Part shown: piece by piece, positions 43,432 through 52,343 of the stretch
How the letters are laid out: each line of letters opens with the position of its first letter
Numbering within the stretch: the stretch's first letter is position 1
Assembly: GCF_029893355.1 (NCBI RefSeq)
Contig: NZ_JARZAI010000026.1
Location: 1 to 64,000, forward strand
Source: Kitasatospora sp. MAA4
GTDB taxonomy: Bacteria; Actinomycetota; Actinomycetes; Streptomycetales; Streptomycetaceae
Reading direction: 5' to 3'
Length of the DNA: 64,000 nucleotides
Notes under the pieces: generated by a model
What the model was told of the DNA's origin: nothing
What the model saw: the letters and a program-made list of their open reading frames with translations, nothing else
Databases searched by the model: none
Made by a program: the position numbers and the translations under genes

Positions 43432-43851
43432 GTGCCGATTCCGGACGCGGGCGGTGGCTTCCAGGTGAACCCGGACGAGTTGGAGGGTGCGGGGCAGAGC
43501 GCCCAGGGGTTAGCCGAGCAGATTCCGGGTGAGACCAAGAACGTTCTTGCGCCGAGCGATCAGGCGTCCAGCGGCTTGGCCGGCTGGACCACCGGCGCCG
43601 CGCTGCACGACTGCACGTACGACTGGCAGAAGCTGCTCGACGGGCTCGCCGGTGACATGGACGGCTACGGCGCGAAGCTGATCCAGATGGCGCAGGGGTA
43701 TCAGCAGAGCGACCAGGGGGCTGCGGCCGATCTGCGGTCCGTGCAGACGTCGAGCAGGTCGGCGGCGTACCAGTCGCCAGCCGGGTCCGCCGGGTCCGCC
43801 GATCCGTTCGGGACGATGCTCGCCGGTGAGCCGCGCGGACCGGTGGTGTGA
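43432..43851 (+). CDS. Small ESX-like secretion substrate with YxxxD motif
   Basis: This 139-residue helical protein is homologous to the first gene of the left cassette: FQVNPDELEGAGQSAQGLAE, the Trp turn GLAGWTTGAALHDC and YQQSD at 90-94 as the YxxxD signal. A Ser/Ala/Gly-rich tail follows. GTG 43432 stands behind AGGGGG. Its stop overlaps the start of the hydrolase gene (GTGA), so the two are produced together. It begins 40 bases after the mycosin and may share its transcript. The likely role is co-export partner or targeting factor of the hydrolase. Confidence 0.78.
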   Translation: MPIPDAGGGFQVNPDELEGAGQSAQGLAEQIPGETKNVLAPSDQASSGLAGWTTGAALHDCTYDWQKLLDGLAGDMDGYGAKLIQMAQGYQQSDQGAAADLRSVQTSSRSAAYQSPAGSAGSADPFGTMLAGEPRGPVV

Positions 43852-45608
43852 GGGTGGACATCGCGACCCTGAGGAACGCCGACACCATCGGCCTGACGAG
43901 CGCCCAGACCGCGTACGACCAGCTGACCACGGCGTTCGCCCAGCACGTCGGCGACTGGCGGAGCAAGGTGACGGACCGCCTGCACGATTCGCAGTGGACC
44001 GGCAGCACGGCCGTCCAGGTGCGGGCCGATCTCGCGGCCTTCACCAGCAAGATGCAGGCCGCTCACGACGAACTGAGCCTGGTCGGCGGGACCCTGGGCG
44101 ACGCGGCCAAGTCGTTCGCGCTGGCCCAGGCGCAGTTGGTGCAGGCGCTGGACGACGCCAGGACCGCGAACATCACCGTCAAGCCGGACGGCAGCATGAC
44201 CTGGGACAACGATCCGACCTCCGCGACCTACGCGGGCGCCTCGGCCACCGCCAGGGCGACCGACATCGGCGCCAGGATCACCGCCGCCCTCACCGAGGCG
44301 GACCAGGCCGACCAGTTGATCTCCGCGCGGCTGAAGCACTTCACCGACAACGCCACCAACGGCACCGGCCTCGACAGCGCGACCGCGGGCGCCGACCAGC
44401 GGACCGAGGCGGGCCGCGAGAACATCCCCGCGCAGGGATCCACGCCGGCGCAGGTCAAGGCCTGGTGGGCCGGGCTCACTCCGGCCGAGCAGCAGGACCT
44501 GATCAACAACCACCCGGACCAGGTGGGAAACCTGGACGGGGTCCCCTCGGTGGCCCGCGACCAGGCCAACCGGCTGGGTCTGAGCCGGATCCTGACCGAC
44601 CTCCAGGGGCAGCTCGCCGCGCTCGGCCCGGAGCCGCCGCGATTCGACGGGGTGGTCAGCGGCGGGTTCCCGGTGGAGACCATGGAGCACATGGAGTGGC
44701 AGAAGAAGCACGACGCGCTGCAGTCGCAGCTCGACGGCTTCGACAGCATCCAGGACCGGCTCGACATGGACGACAAGCAGCAGGCTGCCGATCCCAGTCG
44801 CCATCCCAGGGACTACCTGCTCGGCATCGGGACCCAGGGCCAGGGGCGGGCGATCCTCTCCTTCGGCAACCCGGACACGGCGACGAACGTGAGCACCTAT
44901 GTGCCCGGTATGACCACCAAGCTGAGCTCACTCGGCATGGATTCGATTAACGATCCCGGTGCGAACGAGGCCACCAATGCGCTGAATGTCTACAACGCCG
45001 CGAAGAAGGCGGAGGCTGGAAATGGCTCGACCGCCTCAGTCGTCTGGCTCGGCTACGACGCGCCTCCCATGACGCCTTCCGTCGCCTCGACGGCGCGGGG
45101 CCAGGCGGGCGCTCCGGCCTACGCGAACTTCCTGACGGGTCTGCGGGCCACCAACACGGGCGCGCAGCCGCAGCACATCACCTCCATCGGCCACAGCTAC
45201 GGCTCGTACCTGGTCGGCCAGGCGACCATGCTGTCGACCCATCAGCCCGGCACGTACACCCCGCCCGACGACGTGGTCCTGATCGGCAGTCCCGGCACCG
45301 GGGCCAACACTGCCGCTGACCTCGGACTTCCCGGCCATATCTGGGTCGGCGAGGCGATGGTCGACCCGGTCACCTACACACCGTCTCAGCTGTCCCCCAG
45401 CCCGAATCAGAGGTGGTTCGGAGAGGACCCGGCCAGTAGCGCCTTCGGCGCGCACCGGTTCTCCGTGGCGGACGGGAGTCCCGTGCACTGGCTCCGCACG
45501 CACACCGAGTATCTGACGCCCCAGAACGGCGGGCCGTCGCTGGCCAATATCGCCAACATCGTCGTCGGTCGTCCCGACCAGGTGCAGCCGGAGGCGGACC
45601 GGTGGTGA
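43848..45608 (+). CDS. DUF1023 alpha/beta hydrolase with ESX-like N-terminal domain
   Basis: This 586-residue protein is paralogous to the protein at 36684 along its full length. It has a helical N-terminal bundle (TSAQTAYDQLTTAFAQHVGD and SFALAQAQLVQALDDA), the shared TPAQVKAWWAGLTPAEQQDL linker and the hydrolase domain. The nucleophile elbow is SIGHSYGSYLVG; the Asp of VGEAMVDPVTY and the His of WLRTHTEYL complete the likely triad. The GTG start overlaps the upstream small gene and the end overlaps the anchored-protein gene. It has no signal peptide, so export, if any, would rely on the type VII machinery and its small partner. Substrate unknown. Confidence 0.85.
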   Translation: MRVDIATLRNADTIGLTSAQTAYDQLTTAFAQHVGDWRSKVTDRLHDSQWTGSTAVQVRADLAAFTSKMQAAHDELSLVGGTLGDAAKSFALAQAQLVQALDDARTANITVKPDGSMTWDNDPTSATYAGASATARATDIGARITAALTEADQADQLISARLKHFTDNATNGTGLDSATAGADQRTEAGRENIPAQGSTPAQVKAWWAGLTPAEQQDLINNHPDQVGNLDGVPSVARDQANRLGLSRILTDLQGQLAALGPEPPRFDGVVSGGFPVETMEHMEWQKKHDALQSQLDGFDSIQDRLDMDDKQQAADPSRHPRDYLLGIGTQGQGRAILSFGNPDTATNVSTYVPGMTTKLSSLGMDSINDPGANEATNALNVYNAAKKAEAGNGSTASVVWLGYDAPPMTPSVASTARGQAGAPAYANFLTGLRATNTGAQPQHITSIGHSYGSYLVGQATMLSTHQPGTYTPPDDVVLIGSPGTGANTAADLGLPGHIWVGEAMVDPVTYTPSQLSPSPNQRWFGEDPASSAFGAHRFSVADGSPVHWLRTHTEYLTPQNGGPSLANIANIVVGRPDQVQPEADRW

Positions 45609-46255
45609 GTCGGGAGTCCGGGACGGGAACCTCGCGCGGTCGGGCCCTTCTGGTGTTCGGCACGGTCCTCGCGCTGCTGGTACTGGCCGGCTGGTGGTTC
45701 CTGGGGGACCACAAGCCAGGAATCGCGCCCGAGAGAGCGCGGCAGGAACTCGATGCCGCCGCTGACGGCACCCTCGGCTCGCTCAGACCGGCGATCGTCC
45801 CAGCGTTTTTCGGGTACGGATCCGAGCCCGATTACAGCAACTTCCATATCAACTACACACCCACCGGCCGCGCTACGTTCACGCGCGATCAAGGGGTCCT
45901 GACGCCCATCGCACAGGGGAAACTTGAGAGCTTCCGGGGAACAGTCAGGGACTACTGGAGGAAGAACGGCTATTCCGCCGTCCATGAGACATTCCTCGAT
46001 GCCCCTGCCGGTCGGACACGGGAATGGACGACAACTGCTCCCGGTGGCGTTTCGGTCAGGCTTGACATTGCCGAATTCAGTCCGTTTCAAATCGATATGC
46101 TGGTCGCCGTCAGCGAAGTGGAGTACGGCGCTTCAGGGGATCCGTTCGAACCGTTGAGTCCGTCAGCCCCTCCGGTCCTGAAGGGCCCAGAGCCGTCCAT
46201 GTACAGCGGCCCCTGGCCGAATCCCGCGAACGCCGACCCCTACTGGTCGCACTGA
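45602..46255 (+). CDS. Membrane-anchored protein, third gene of the right T7SS-associated cassette
   Basis: This 217-residue protein has one N-terminal membrane segment (ALLVFGTVLALLVLAGWWFL) and an outside domain. It overlaps the hydrolase gene; GTG 45602 or 45605 can serve as start. The domain contains IAPERARQELDAAADGTLGS, FRGTVRDYWRKNGYSAVHET and VRLDIAEFSPFQIDMLVAVS, and the end is NADPYWSH. It matches the left-cassette lipoprotein in gene position, size, the long charged helix before KGY/NGY, the late beta strands and the DPFWS/DPYWS end, though overall similarity is weak. It is AT-richer than its neighbours. Function unknown; a surface partner or immunity-like role is inferred. Confidence 0.72.
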   Translation: MVSRESGTGTSRGRALLVFGTVLALLVLAGWWFLGDHKPGIAPERARQELDAAADGTLGSLRPAIVPAFFGYGSEPDYSNFHINYTPTGRATFTRDQGVLTPIAQGKLESFRGTVRDYWRKNGYSAVHETFLDAPAGRTREWTTTAPGGVSVRLDIAEFSPFQIDMLVAVSEVEYGASGDPFEPLSPSAPPVLKGPEPSMYSGPWPNPANADPYWSH

Positions 46256-46360
46256 CGCCGCCGCCCGTCGCACTCCCCGGGGCGTGTACGAACTCTGTGC
46301 GCGCCCCCGTCACCCGGGTGGCGGTTCTCCGGGGGTGGGGGTGGGCGGCAGGGTCGGGGT

Positions 46361-47725
46361 ATGGCGATTGACGTGGGGTCGGAGGGCGTGCGGCAGGCGG
46401 GGCTGGGGAGGGTGGCAGCCGCCGCCTTCGTCGGGACGGCGATCGAGTACTACGACTTCTTCCTGTACGGGATGGCGGCCGCGCTGGTCTTCGGGCGGGA
46501 GTTCTTCCCGGTGCTCGGCGCGGCCAGTGCGCTGCTGGCGGCACTGTCGGTGTACGCGGTGGCGTTCGTCGCCAGGCCGGTGGGGGCGGTGCTGTTCGGG
46601 CACTTCGGCGACCGGGTGGGGCGCAAGGCCGTGCTGGTGGTGTCGCTGCTGATGATGGGGCTGTCCACGGCGGCGGTGGGCCTGCTGCCGGGGTACGCGC
46701 ACTGGGGGATCTGGTCCCCGGTCGCGCTGGTGGTGCTGCGGTTCTGCCAGGGGCTCGGGCTGGGTGGTGAGTGGGGTGGCGCCGCGCTGCTGCTGGCGGA
46801 GTACGCGCCGCCCGGGCGGCGCGGGAGGTACGCGGGGTTCCTCCAGCTCGGGCCGAGTGCCGGGTCCGTGCTGGCGACCACGGTCTTCCTGGTGCTGTCC
46901 GCCGGCCTGCGTGAGAGTGCGTTCTCGTCCTGGGGGTGGCGGCTGCCGTTCCTGGGCTCGCTACTGCTGGTCGTGGTGGGTCTGTTCGTGCGGCTGCGGA
47001 TCTCCGAGACGCCGGTGTTCGCGGTGTGCGCCGCCGAGGTGGAGGAGCGGCCGGCGGTGCCGGTGCTGGAGGTGCTGCGCGACCACTGGCGCCCGGTGCT
47101 GCTCGGTAGTGGCGCGCTCTCCTTCGGCTACGCGCTCTTCTATCTCAGCAACACCTACGCCCTCGCGTACACCACGGGGGAGTTGGGCGTGGATCGGACG
47201 CTGATGCTCTCGCTCCAGCTGCTCGCCGCGCCGTCCGGGGCGCTGGCCGTCTGGCTCTCGGCGGGCTGGTCGGACCGCTGGGGGCGGCGGCGTACGGTCC
47301 TGCTGGGCACGGTGCTGGCGGCGGGCTGGTCGCTGGCGGTGTTCCCGCTGCTGGAGAGCCTGCGCGCCTCGCTGATGCTGCTCGCGCTGCTCGGGTCGTC
47401 CGCGCTGCTGGGCGTGCTGCTCGGTCCGATGGGGGCGTTCCTGCCGGAGCTCTTCCCCACCCGGGTGCGGTACACCGGGGCTGCTCTGACCTACAACCTC
47501 GGGGGTGTGGTGGGCGGCGCCACCGCGCCGCTGCTGGCGACCAGGATCACCGAGACGTACGGCACGGCGACGCCGGTCGGCTGGTACCTGGCGGTGCTCG
47601 GGGTGGCCTCGGCGTCCTGCCTGTGCGCGCTGCCGGAGACCTGCGGGGCGGACCTGACGGTGGATCGGCCGGCCGGTGCCGGGCGCCGCGGCGCACCGGT
47701 GGTGAGCGGCGATCCCGCCACCTAG
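46361..47725 (+). CDS. MFS transporter, metabolite:H+ symporter (MHS) family
   Basis: This 454-residue protein has twelve membrane segments. The first helix contains GTAIEYYDFFLYGMAAALVF, the E-x-Y-D-F signature of MHS carriers (shikimate, citrate, proline/betaine, alpha-ketoglutarate). VLFGHFGDRVGRKAVLV is the loop between TM2 and TM3, and FCQGLGLGGEWGGAALLLAE is the typical fourth-fifth helix stretch. It should import a small organic acid or zwitterion with protons. ATG 46361 is supported weakly (GGGG upstream). It stands alone between the T7SS locus and tRNA-Thr; the substrate is not predictable. Confidence 0.9.
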   Translation: MAIDVGSEGVRQAGLGRVAAAAFVGTAIEYYDFFLYGMAAALVFGREFFPVLGAASALLAALSVYAVAFVARPVGAVLFGHFGDRVGRKAVLVVSLLMMGLSTAAVGLLPGYAHWGIWSPVALVVLRFCQGLGLGGEWGGAALLLAEYAPPGRRGRYAGFLQLGPSAGSVLATTVFLVLSAGLRESAFSSWGWRLPFLGSLLLVVVGLFVRLRISETPVFAVCAAEVEERPAVPVLEVLRDHWRPVLLGSGALSFGYALFYLSNTYALAYTTGELGVDRTLMLSLQLLAAPSGALAVWLSAGWSDRWGRRRTVLLGTVLAAGWSLAVFPLLESLRASLMLLALLGSSALLGVLLGPMGAFLPELFPTRVRYTGAALTYNLGGVVGGATAPLLATRITETYGTATPVGWYLAVLGVASASCLCALPETCGADLTVDRPAGAGRRGAPVVSGDPAT

Positions 47726-47828
47726 CAGGGGAGGCGCGGGCCGGGGCGGGGGGCGTGCGCCGCGCGGTGGACATCGATTTCCCAATCCGGCCGATGACCA
47801 TGTAATGTCTTCCTCGTTCGGCCAGTTC

Positions 47829-47904
47829 GCCCCTATAGCTCAGTCGGTAGAGCGTCTCCATGGTAAGGAGAAGGTCTGCGGTTCGATTCCGCATGGGGGC
47901 TCCA
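47829..47904 (+). tRNA. tRNA-Thr (anticodon GGT)
   Basis: The full cloverleaf is visible: acceptor GCCCCTA/TGGGGGC, D-arm with AGCTCAGTCGGTAGAGC, anticodon stem TCTCC/GGAGA with loop ATGGTAA (anticodon GGT, codon ACC), T-arm TGCGG-TTCGATT-CCGCA, discriminator T and encoded CCA. A terminator follows directly. Confidence 0.97.
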
Positions 47905-47910
47905 CTGGAA

Positions 47911-47944
47911 AAGACCCTCGCCATCACGGCGAGGGTCTTTTTTG
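47911..47944 (+). terminator. Intrinsic terminator of tRNA-Thr
   Basis: AAGACCCTCGCC and GGCGAGGGTCTT form twelve-base perfect arms around ATCAC, followed by a run of T. Confidence 0.95.
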
Positions 47945-48092
47945 TTGTGCCCCGGCGGGTCCCAGAGGTAGCGGGGCGGGGGACTGATGCGCTGTGATGG
48001 GGCGTCAATACTGCTGTGGTGCAGGGCTGGTACGCGGCGCGCGGTCCGCGGCGCGCGGCGAGGTGCCGCGCCGGGGTACGGGGGAGGACGCC

Positions 48093-48761
48093 GTGGGCGT
48101 GCGGCTCGTGGTGGTCGACGATCACCGGTTGCTGGCTGAGGCGCTGGCCGCCGCGCTGCAGGTGCGCGGCCATCGGGTGCTGGCGGTGGGCAGCCCGGCG
48201 GCTGCGGCGGCCGACCTGGTGGTGCAGCGGCGCCCGGAGGTCTGCCTGCTGGGCGTCGCCCGCCCCGGCGCCGCCGGGGTGTTCGCGCCGGTGCGCAGGC
48301 TGCGGCAGGAGCGTCCCGAGGTCGCCGTGGTGGTGCTGGGGCCGGTGGACGATCTGCGCGGGGTGGCGAACGCCTTCGCGGCGGGGGCGGCCGGCTACGT
48401 GCGCAGTGACGAGCGCATCGAGGTGGTGGACCGGGCGATCGGCCGTGCGCGGGCCGGGGAGGCGGCGGTCGCGGTGGAGGTCCTGCAGGCCGCCTTCGAG
48501 CGGTTGCTGCATCCGGTGCGTGAGCCCGACGACGAGGCGCTGCGCCTGCTCGGCGTGCTCACCCGCCGTGAGCTCCAGGTGCTGGCCCGGATCGCGGAGG
48601 GGCAGGACACCCAGGAGATCGCCGCCGGCATGGCGATAGCGCCCAGCACGGCCCGTACGCACGTGCAGCGGGTGCTGATGAAGCTGGGCGCGCGGACCAG
48701 GCTGGAGGCGGCCGCGGTGGCGGCCCGGACCGGCCTGCTGGCCCGGCTGGCCGGCGAGTAG
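48093..48761 (+). CDS. NarL/LuxR-type orphan response regulator lacking the phospho-Asp
   Basis: This encodes about 222 residues from GTG 48093 (GGGGAGG six bases before); longer frames are unsupported. The receiver domain has the acidic pair in LVVVDDHRLL, but where the phosphorylated Asp is expected (residue 54) it reads CLLGVARPG, so a Gly replaces it. The C-terminal LuxR helix-turn-helix is LTRRELQVLARIAEGQDTQE then IAPSTARTHVQRVLMKLGA. No histidine kinase is nearby. It is therefore an atypical response regulator, presumably controlled by something other than phosphorylation. It precedes the galactose operon behind a terminator. Confidence 0.85.
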   Translation: MGVRLVVVDDHRLLAEALAAALQVRGHRVLAVGSPAAAAADLVVQRRPEVCLLGVARPGAAGVFAPVRRLRQERPEVAVVVLGPVDDLRGVANAFAAGAAGYVRSDERIEVVDRAIGRARAGEAAVAVEVLQAAFERLLHPVREPDDEALRLLGVLTRRELQVLARIAEGQDTQEIAAGMAIAPSTARTHVQRVLMKLGARTRLEAAAVAARTGLLARLAGE

Positions 48762-48834
48762 CCGGAGGGGCGGGGGAGCGAGCGGGGGCAATCGGGCAGG
48801 CCCAGGGGGCCGCACGGGCCCGCGGGAGGCCGTC

Positions 48835-48867
48835 AAGGGCGGGTGCGCACACGCATCCGCCCTTTTT
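48835..48867 (+). terminator. Intrinsic terminator
   Basis: Thirteen-base arms (48835-48847 and 48852-48864) with one G-U pair and a CACA loop are followed by TTT. It separates the orphan regulator from galT. Confidence 0.88.
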
Positions 48868-48995
48868 GCTGCCTATTTTCCTGCTCCTGAGCGTGCCAAA
48901 CTGTTGACTGCTGGTGAGTAATGTTCGATTATGTCGGAAGCTGCCCCCGACGAACACCACGGCGGACGGCGGACGGTTCACCGGAGGCGGAGACT

Positions 48996-50087
48996 GTGCG
49001 GAAGACCACGACCAAGCTGGCGGACGGTCGCGAGCTGATCTACTACGACCGGGACGAGGCCGTCCCGCTGCGGGACGCGCCGGACCGGCGCCCGTTGGAG
49101 CCGGCCGCGAGCCTGGCCGAGATCCGCCGCGACCCGGTACTCGGTGACTGGGTCACCGTGGCGGCGCACCGGCAGGGCCGGATCTACCACCCCCCTGCGG
49201 ACGAGTGCCCGCTCTGCCCCTCCCGGGACGGCAGGCTCAGCGAGATCCCGGCCGCCGACTACGACGTGGTGGTCTTCGAGAACCGCTTCCCGTCGCTGGC
49301 CACCGACGCGGCCGCCCATGTCCCGGGCCTGGACGAGCCGTTGCACCTGGGACGGCCGGGGGTGGGCCGCTGCGAGGTGGTCTGCTACACCTCCGAGCAC
49401 GACGCCTCGTTCGCCGGCCTGACCGAGGCCAAGGCCCGCCTGGTGCTGGACGCCTGGACGGATCGGACGGCCGAGCTCTCGGCCCTGCCGGACGTCCGGC
49501 AGGTCTTCTGCTTCGAGAACCGCGGCGTCGAGATCGGGGTGACGCTGGCCCACCCGCACGGCCAGATCTACGCCTTCCCGTTCGTCACCCCGCGCACCGC
49601 CAAGATGATCGAGCAGGCGGGACGGCACCGGGCCGAGACCGGGCGCAACCTCTTCGAGGACCTGCTGGCGGCCGAGCTGGCCGACCCCGTACGGGTGGTG
49701 GCGGCCGGTGAGTACTGGACGGCGTTCGTGCCGTACGCGGCCCGCTGGCCCTACGAGGTGCACCTCTACCCGAACCGCCGGGTGGCCGACCTGACCGCCC
49801 TCACCGAGGCCGAGCGCGCCGAGTTCCCCGGGCTCTACCTCGACCTGCTGGGCCGCTTCGACCGGCTGTTCGGCGAGCAGGCCCCGCCGACCCCGTACAT
49901 CGCGGCCTGGCACCAGGCTCCCCGGCCGGACGGGGAGGAGCTGGCACTGCATCTGGAGCTGTTCTCGATCCGTCGTACCGTAGGCAAGCTGAAGTTCCTG
50001 GCCGGGGTCGAATCCGGCATGGACGCGTTCGTCAACGATGTGTCGCCCGAAGCGGCGGCGCAGCGCCTGCGGGAGGTTGCACCATGA
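48996..50087 (+). CDS. galT: Galactose-1-phosphate uridylyltransferase
   Basis: This 363-residue HIT-superfamily enzyme exchanges UMP between UDP-glucose and galactose-1-phosphate (Leloir pathway). The active-site motif is [12 protein letters not shown] with the nucleophilic His, and the zinc-site Cys pair is [19 protein letters not shown] and AWHQAPRPD are other family blocks. GTG 48996 is chosen with CCGGAGGCGG nine bases upstream; a longer frame from 48921 is unsupported. The stop overlaps the galE start (ATGA). galT-galE-galK is the order known from Streptomyces. Confidence 0.95.
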   Translation: MRKTTTKLADGRELIYYDRDEAVPLRDAPDRRPLEPAASLAEIRRDPVLGDWVTVAAHRQGRIYHPPADECPLCPSRDGRLSEIPAADYDVVVFENRFPSLATDAAAHVPGLDEPLHLGRPGVGRCEVVCYTSEHDASFAGLTEAKARLVLDAWTDRTAELSALPDVRQVFCFENRGVEIGVTLAHPHGQIYAFPFVTPRTAKMIEQAGRHRAETGRNLFEDLLAAELADPVRVVAAGEYWTAFVPYAARWPYEVHLYPNRRVADLTALTEAERAEFPGLYLDLLGRFDRLFGEQAPPTPYIAAWHQAPRPDGEELALHLELFSIRRTVGKLKFLAGVESGMDAFVNDVSPEAAAQRLREVAP

Positions 50088-51040
50088 GCAAGTACCTGGT
50101 CACCGGCGGTGCCGGTTACGTCGGCAGTGTCGTCGCCGCGCACCTGTTGGAGGCGGGACACCAGGTCACCGTGCTGGACGACCTCTGCACGGGCTTCCGG
50201 GAGGGCGTCCCGGCGGGTGCCGAGTTCGTCCGCGGCCGGATCCAGGACGCCGCCGACGTGCTGGACGCGTCCTTCGACGGCGTGCTGCACTTCGCGGCCT
50301 CCTCGCAGGTCGGCGAGTCGGTCGCCGACCCGGAGAAGTACTGGCGCAACAACGTGGCCGGCTCGCTGGAGCTGATCAGCGCGATGCGCAAGGCCGGCGT
50401 GCGCAAGCTGGTCTTCTCCTCCACCGCCGCCGTCTACGGCGAGCCGGAGTCGGTGCCGATCGCCGAGACCGCGCGCACCTCCCCGACCAACACCTACGGC
50501 GCCACCAAGCTGGCCGTCGACCACCTGATCACCAGCGAGGCGATCGCGCACGGCCTGGCCGCAGTCAGCCTGCGCTACTTCAACGTGGCCGGCGCGTACG
50601 GCGCCTACGGCGAGCGGCACGACCCCGAGTCGCACCTGATCCCGCTGGTCTTCCAGGCCGCGCTCGGGCAGCGCCCGCACATCTCGGTCTTCGGGGACGA
50701 CTACCCGACCCCCGACGGCACCTGCATCCGCGACTACATCCACGTCGCCGACCTCGCCGAGGCCCACCTGCTGGCGCTGGACGCGGCGACGTCCGGCGAG
50801 CACCTGATCTGCAACCTGGGCAACGGCAGCGGCTTCTCGGTCCGCGAGGTGATCGAGTCGGTCAAGCGGGTGACCGGCCGGGAGATCCCGGTGGTCACCG
50901 CCGAGCGCCGTCCGGGCGACCCGGCGGTGCTGGTCGCCTCCGCGGAGCGCGCCCACCAGGCGCTGGGCTGGACGCCCAAGCGCCCCGAACTGGACGCCAT
51001 CGTGGCGGACGCCTGGGCGTTCGCCACCAGGGCGAAGTAG
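50084..51040 (+). CDS. galE: UDP-glucose 4-epimerase
   Basis: This 318-residue short-chain dehydrogenase/epimerase interconverts UDP-galactose and UDP-glucose. The NAD-binding GGAGYVGS is at the N terminus, the catalytic Ser/Thr in [13 protein letters not shown], and the Y-x-x-x-K is in [12 protein letters not shown]. The later blocks [19 protein letters not shown] and YLRYF-like [10 protein letters not shown] are also typical. The ATG overlaps the galT stop. Length is slightly short but normal for Streptomyces GalE. Confidence 0.95.
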   Translation: MSKYLVTGGAGYVGSVVAAHLLEAGHQVTVLDDLCTGFREGVPAGAEFVRGRIQDAADVLDASFDGVLHFAASSQVGESVADPEKYWRNNVAGSLELISAMRKAGVRKLVFSSTAAVYGEPESVPIAETARTSPTNTYGATKLAVDHLITSEAIAHGLAAVSLRYFNVAGAYGAYGERHDPESHLIPLVFQAALGQRPHISVFGDDYPTPDGTCIRDYIHVADLAEAHLLALDAATSGEHLICNLGNGSGFSVREVIESVKRVTGREIPVVTAERRPGDPAVLVASAERAHQALGWTPKRPELDAIVADAWAFATRAK

Positions 51041-51086
51041 CCGACGGCCGGGCCGAGTACGGCCCGGCGACTTTGAAGAGGGCCAC

Positions 51087-52235
51087 GTGACAACGGAGTT
51101 CGAGCAGGTCTTCGGCGCCGCCCCCACCGGGGTGTGGGCGGCGCCGGGTCGGGTCAACCTGATCGGTGAACACACCGACTACAACGACGGGTTCGTCCTG
51201 CCGATCGCCCTTGCGCAGGTGGTGCTGGCCAGCGCCCGGCGCCGCGAGGACGGTCGGCTGCGGCTGTACAGCGCGCAGGGCGACGGGCGGGTCACCGATC
51301 TCGTGGTGGCCGACCTCAAGCCCGGCGCGGTGGCCGGCTGGGCGGCGTATCCGGCCGGCGCGGTCTGGGCATTGAACGACTGGGCGTTGAACGAGTCGGG
51401 CCACCAAGTGGGCGGCGCCGACCTGTACTTCGACAGCGACGTGCCGAGCGGCGGCGGGCTCTCGTCCTCCGCCGCGCTGGAGTGCTCGGTCATCGCGGCC
51501 TACCGCGACCTGTACGAACTCCCGCTGGACCAGCAGCAGTCGGCGCTGATCGCGCAGCGGGCCGAGAACGACTTCGTCGGCGTCCCGTGCGGTGTGATGG
51601 ACCAGATGGCCTCGGCCTGCTGCACCGAGGGCGCGGCGCTGTTCCTGGACACCCGGGACCTGGCGCAGCGCCAGGTCCCGTTCGACCTGGCGGCGCAGGG
51701 GCTGCGGCTGCTGGTGATCGACACCCGGGTCAAGCACGACCTCGGGGACGGCGCCTACGCCGCGCTGCGGGCCGGCTGCGAACGGGCCGCCGCCCTGCTC
51801 GACCTGCCCGCCCTGCGCGAGCTGACGGCCGACACCCTGCCCGCCGCGCTGGACCGGCTGCCGGCCGAACTCGGCCCGCTGGTCCGGCACGTGGTGAGCG
51901 AGAACGCCCGCGTGCTGCGGGCGGTGGCGCTGCTGGACGCGGGGGACTTCGCCGCGCTCGGCCCGGTGCTGACCGCCGGGCACGCCTCGCTGCGCGACGA
52001 CTACGGCGTCTCCTGCCCAGAGACCGACCTCGCCGTCGCGGTGGCCGTCGAGGCGGGGGCGCTCGGGGCGCGGATGACCGGCGGCGGCTTCGGCGGCTCG
52101 ATCATCGCCCTGGTCCCGCAGGAGCGGACCAGTGCGGTGGCGGCGGCGGTGGAGGGCGCCTTCGCGGCGGCCGGATACGTCGCGCCGCGCAGCTTCACCG
52201 CGCAGGCCTCCGCCGGATCGCGCCGGGTGGGTTGA
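51087..52235 (+). CDS. galK: Galactokinase
   Basis: This 382-residue GHMP kinase phosphorylates galactose at C1. The galactokinase signature is GRVNLIGEHTDYNDGFVLPI, the ATP loop is SGGGLSSSAALECS and the third motif is GARMTGGGFGGSIIAL. GTG 51087 starts the gene after GAAGAGGGCC. It ends the galT-galE-galK operon, 46 bases after galE. Substrate-induced expression of this operon is known in Streptomyces; the promoter should lie between the terminator at 48867 and galT. Confidence 0.95.
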   Translation: MTTEFEQVFGAAPTGVWAAPGRVNLIGEHTDYNDGFVLPIALAQVVLASARRREDGRLRLYSAQGDGRVTDLVVADLKPGAVAGWAAYPAGAVWALNDWALNESGHQVGGADLYFDSDVPSGGGLSSSAALECSVIAAYRDLYELPLDQQQSALIAQRAENDFVGVPCGVMDQMASACCTEGAALFLDTRDLAQRQVPFDLAAQGLRLLVIDTRVKHDLGDGAYAALRAGCERAAALLDLPALRELTADTLPAALDRLPAELGPLVRHVVSENARVLRAVALLDAGDFAALGPVLTAGHASLRDDYGVSCPETDLAVAVAVEAGALGARMTGGGFGGSIIALVPQERTSAVAAAVEGAFAAAGYVAPRSFTAQASAGSRRVG

Positions 52236-52343
52236 CGCCGAAACAGGCCGAATTAGGCAAAACCCCCGCCCTGCCACTTGCCCTACCCGTACCCTGAACC
52301 GGGTAGCGGTGGGGGCCGGTGCCGGAGCAGGGGGGACACCGCG

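Noticed and set aside
47547-48836. Minus-strand frame containing a LLTMETLYRLSYRG segment
   Set aside because: That segment is the antisense of tRNA-Thr; the rest is antisense to the MHS transporter and the regulator.
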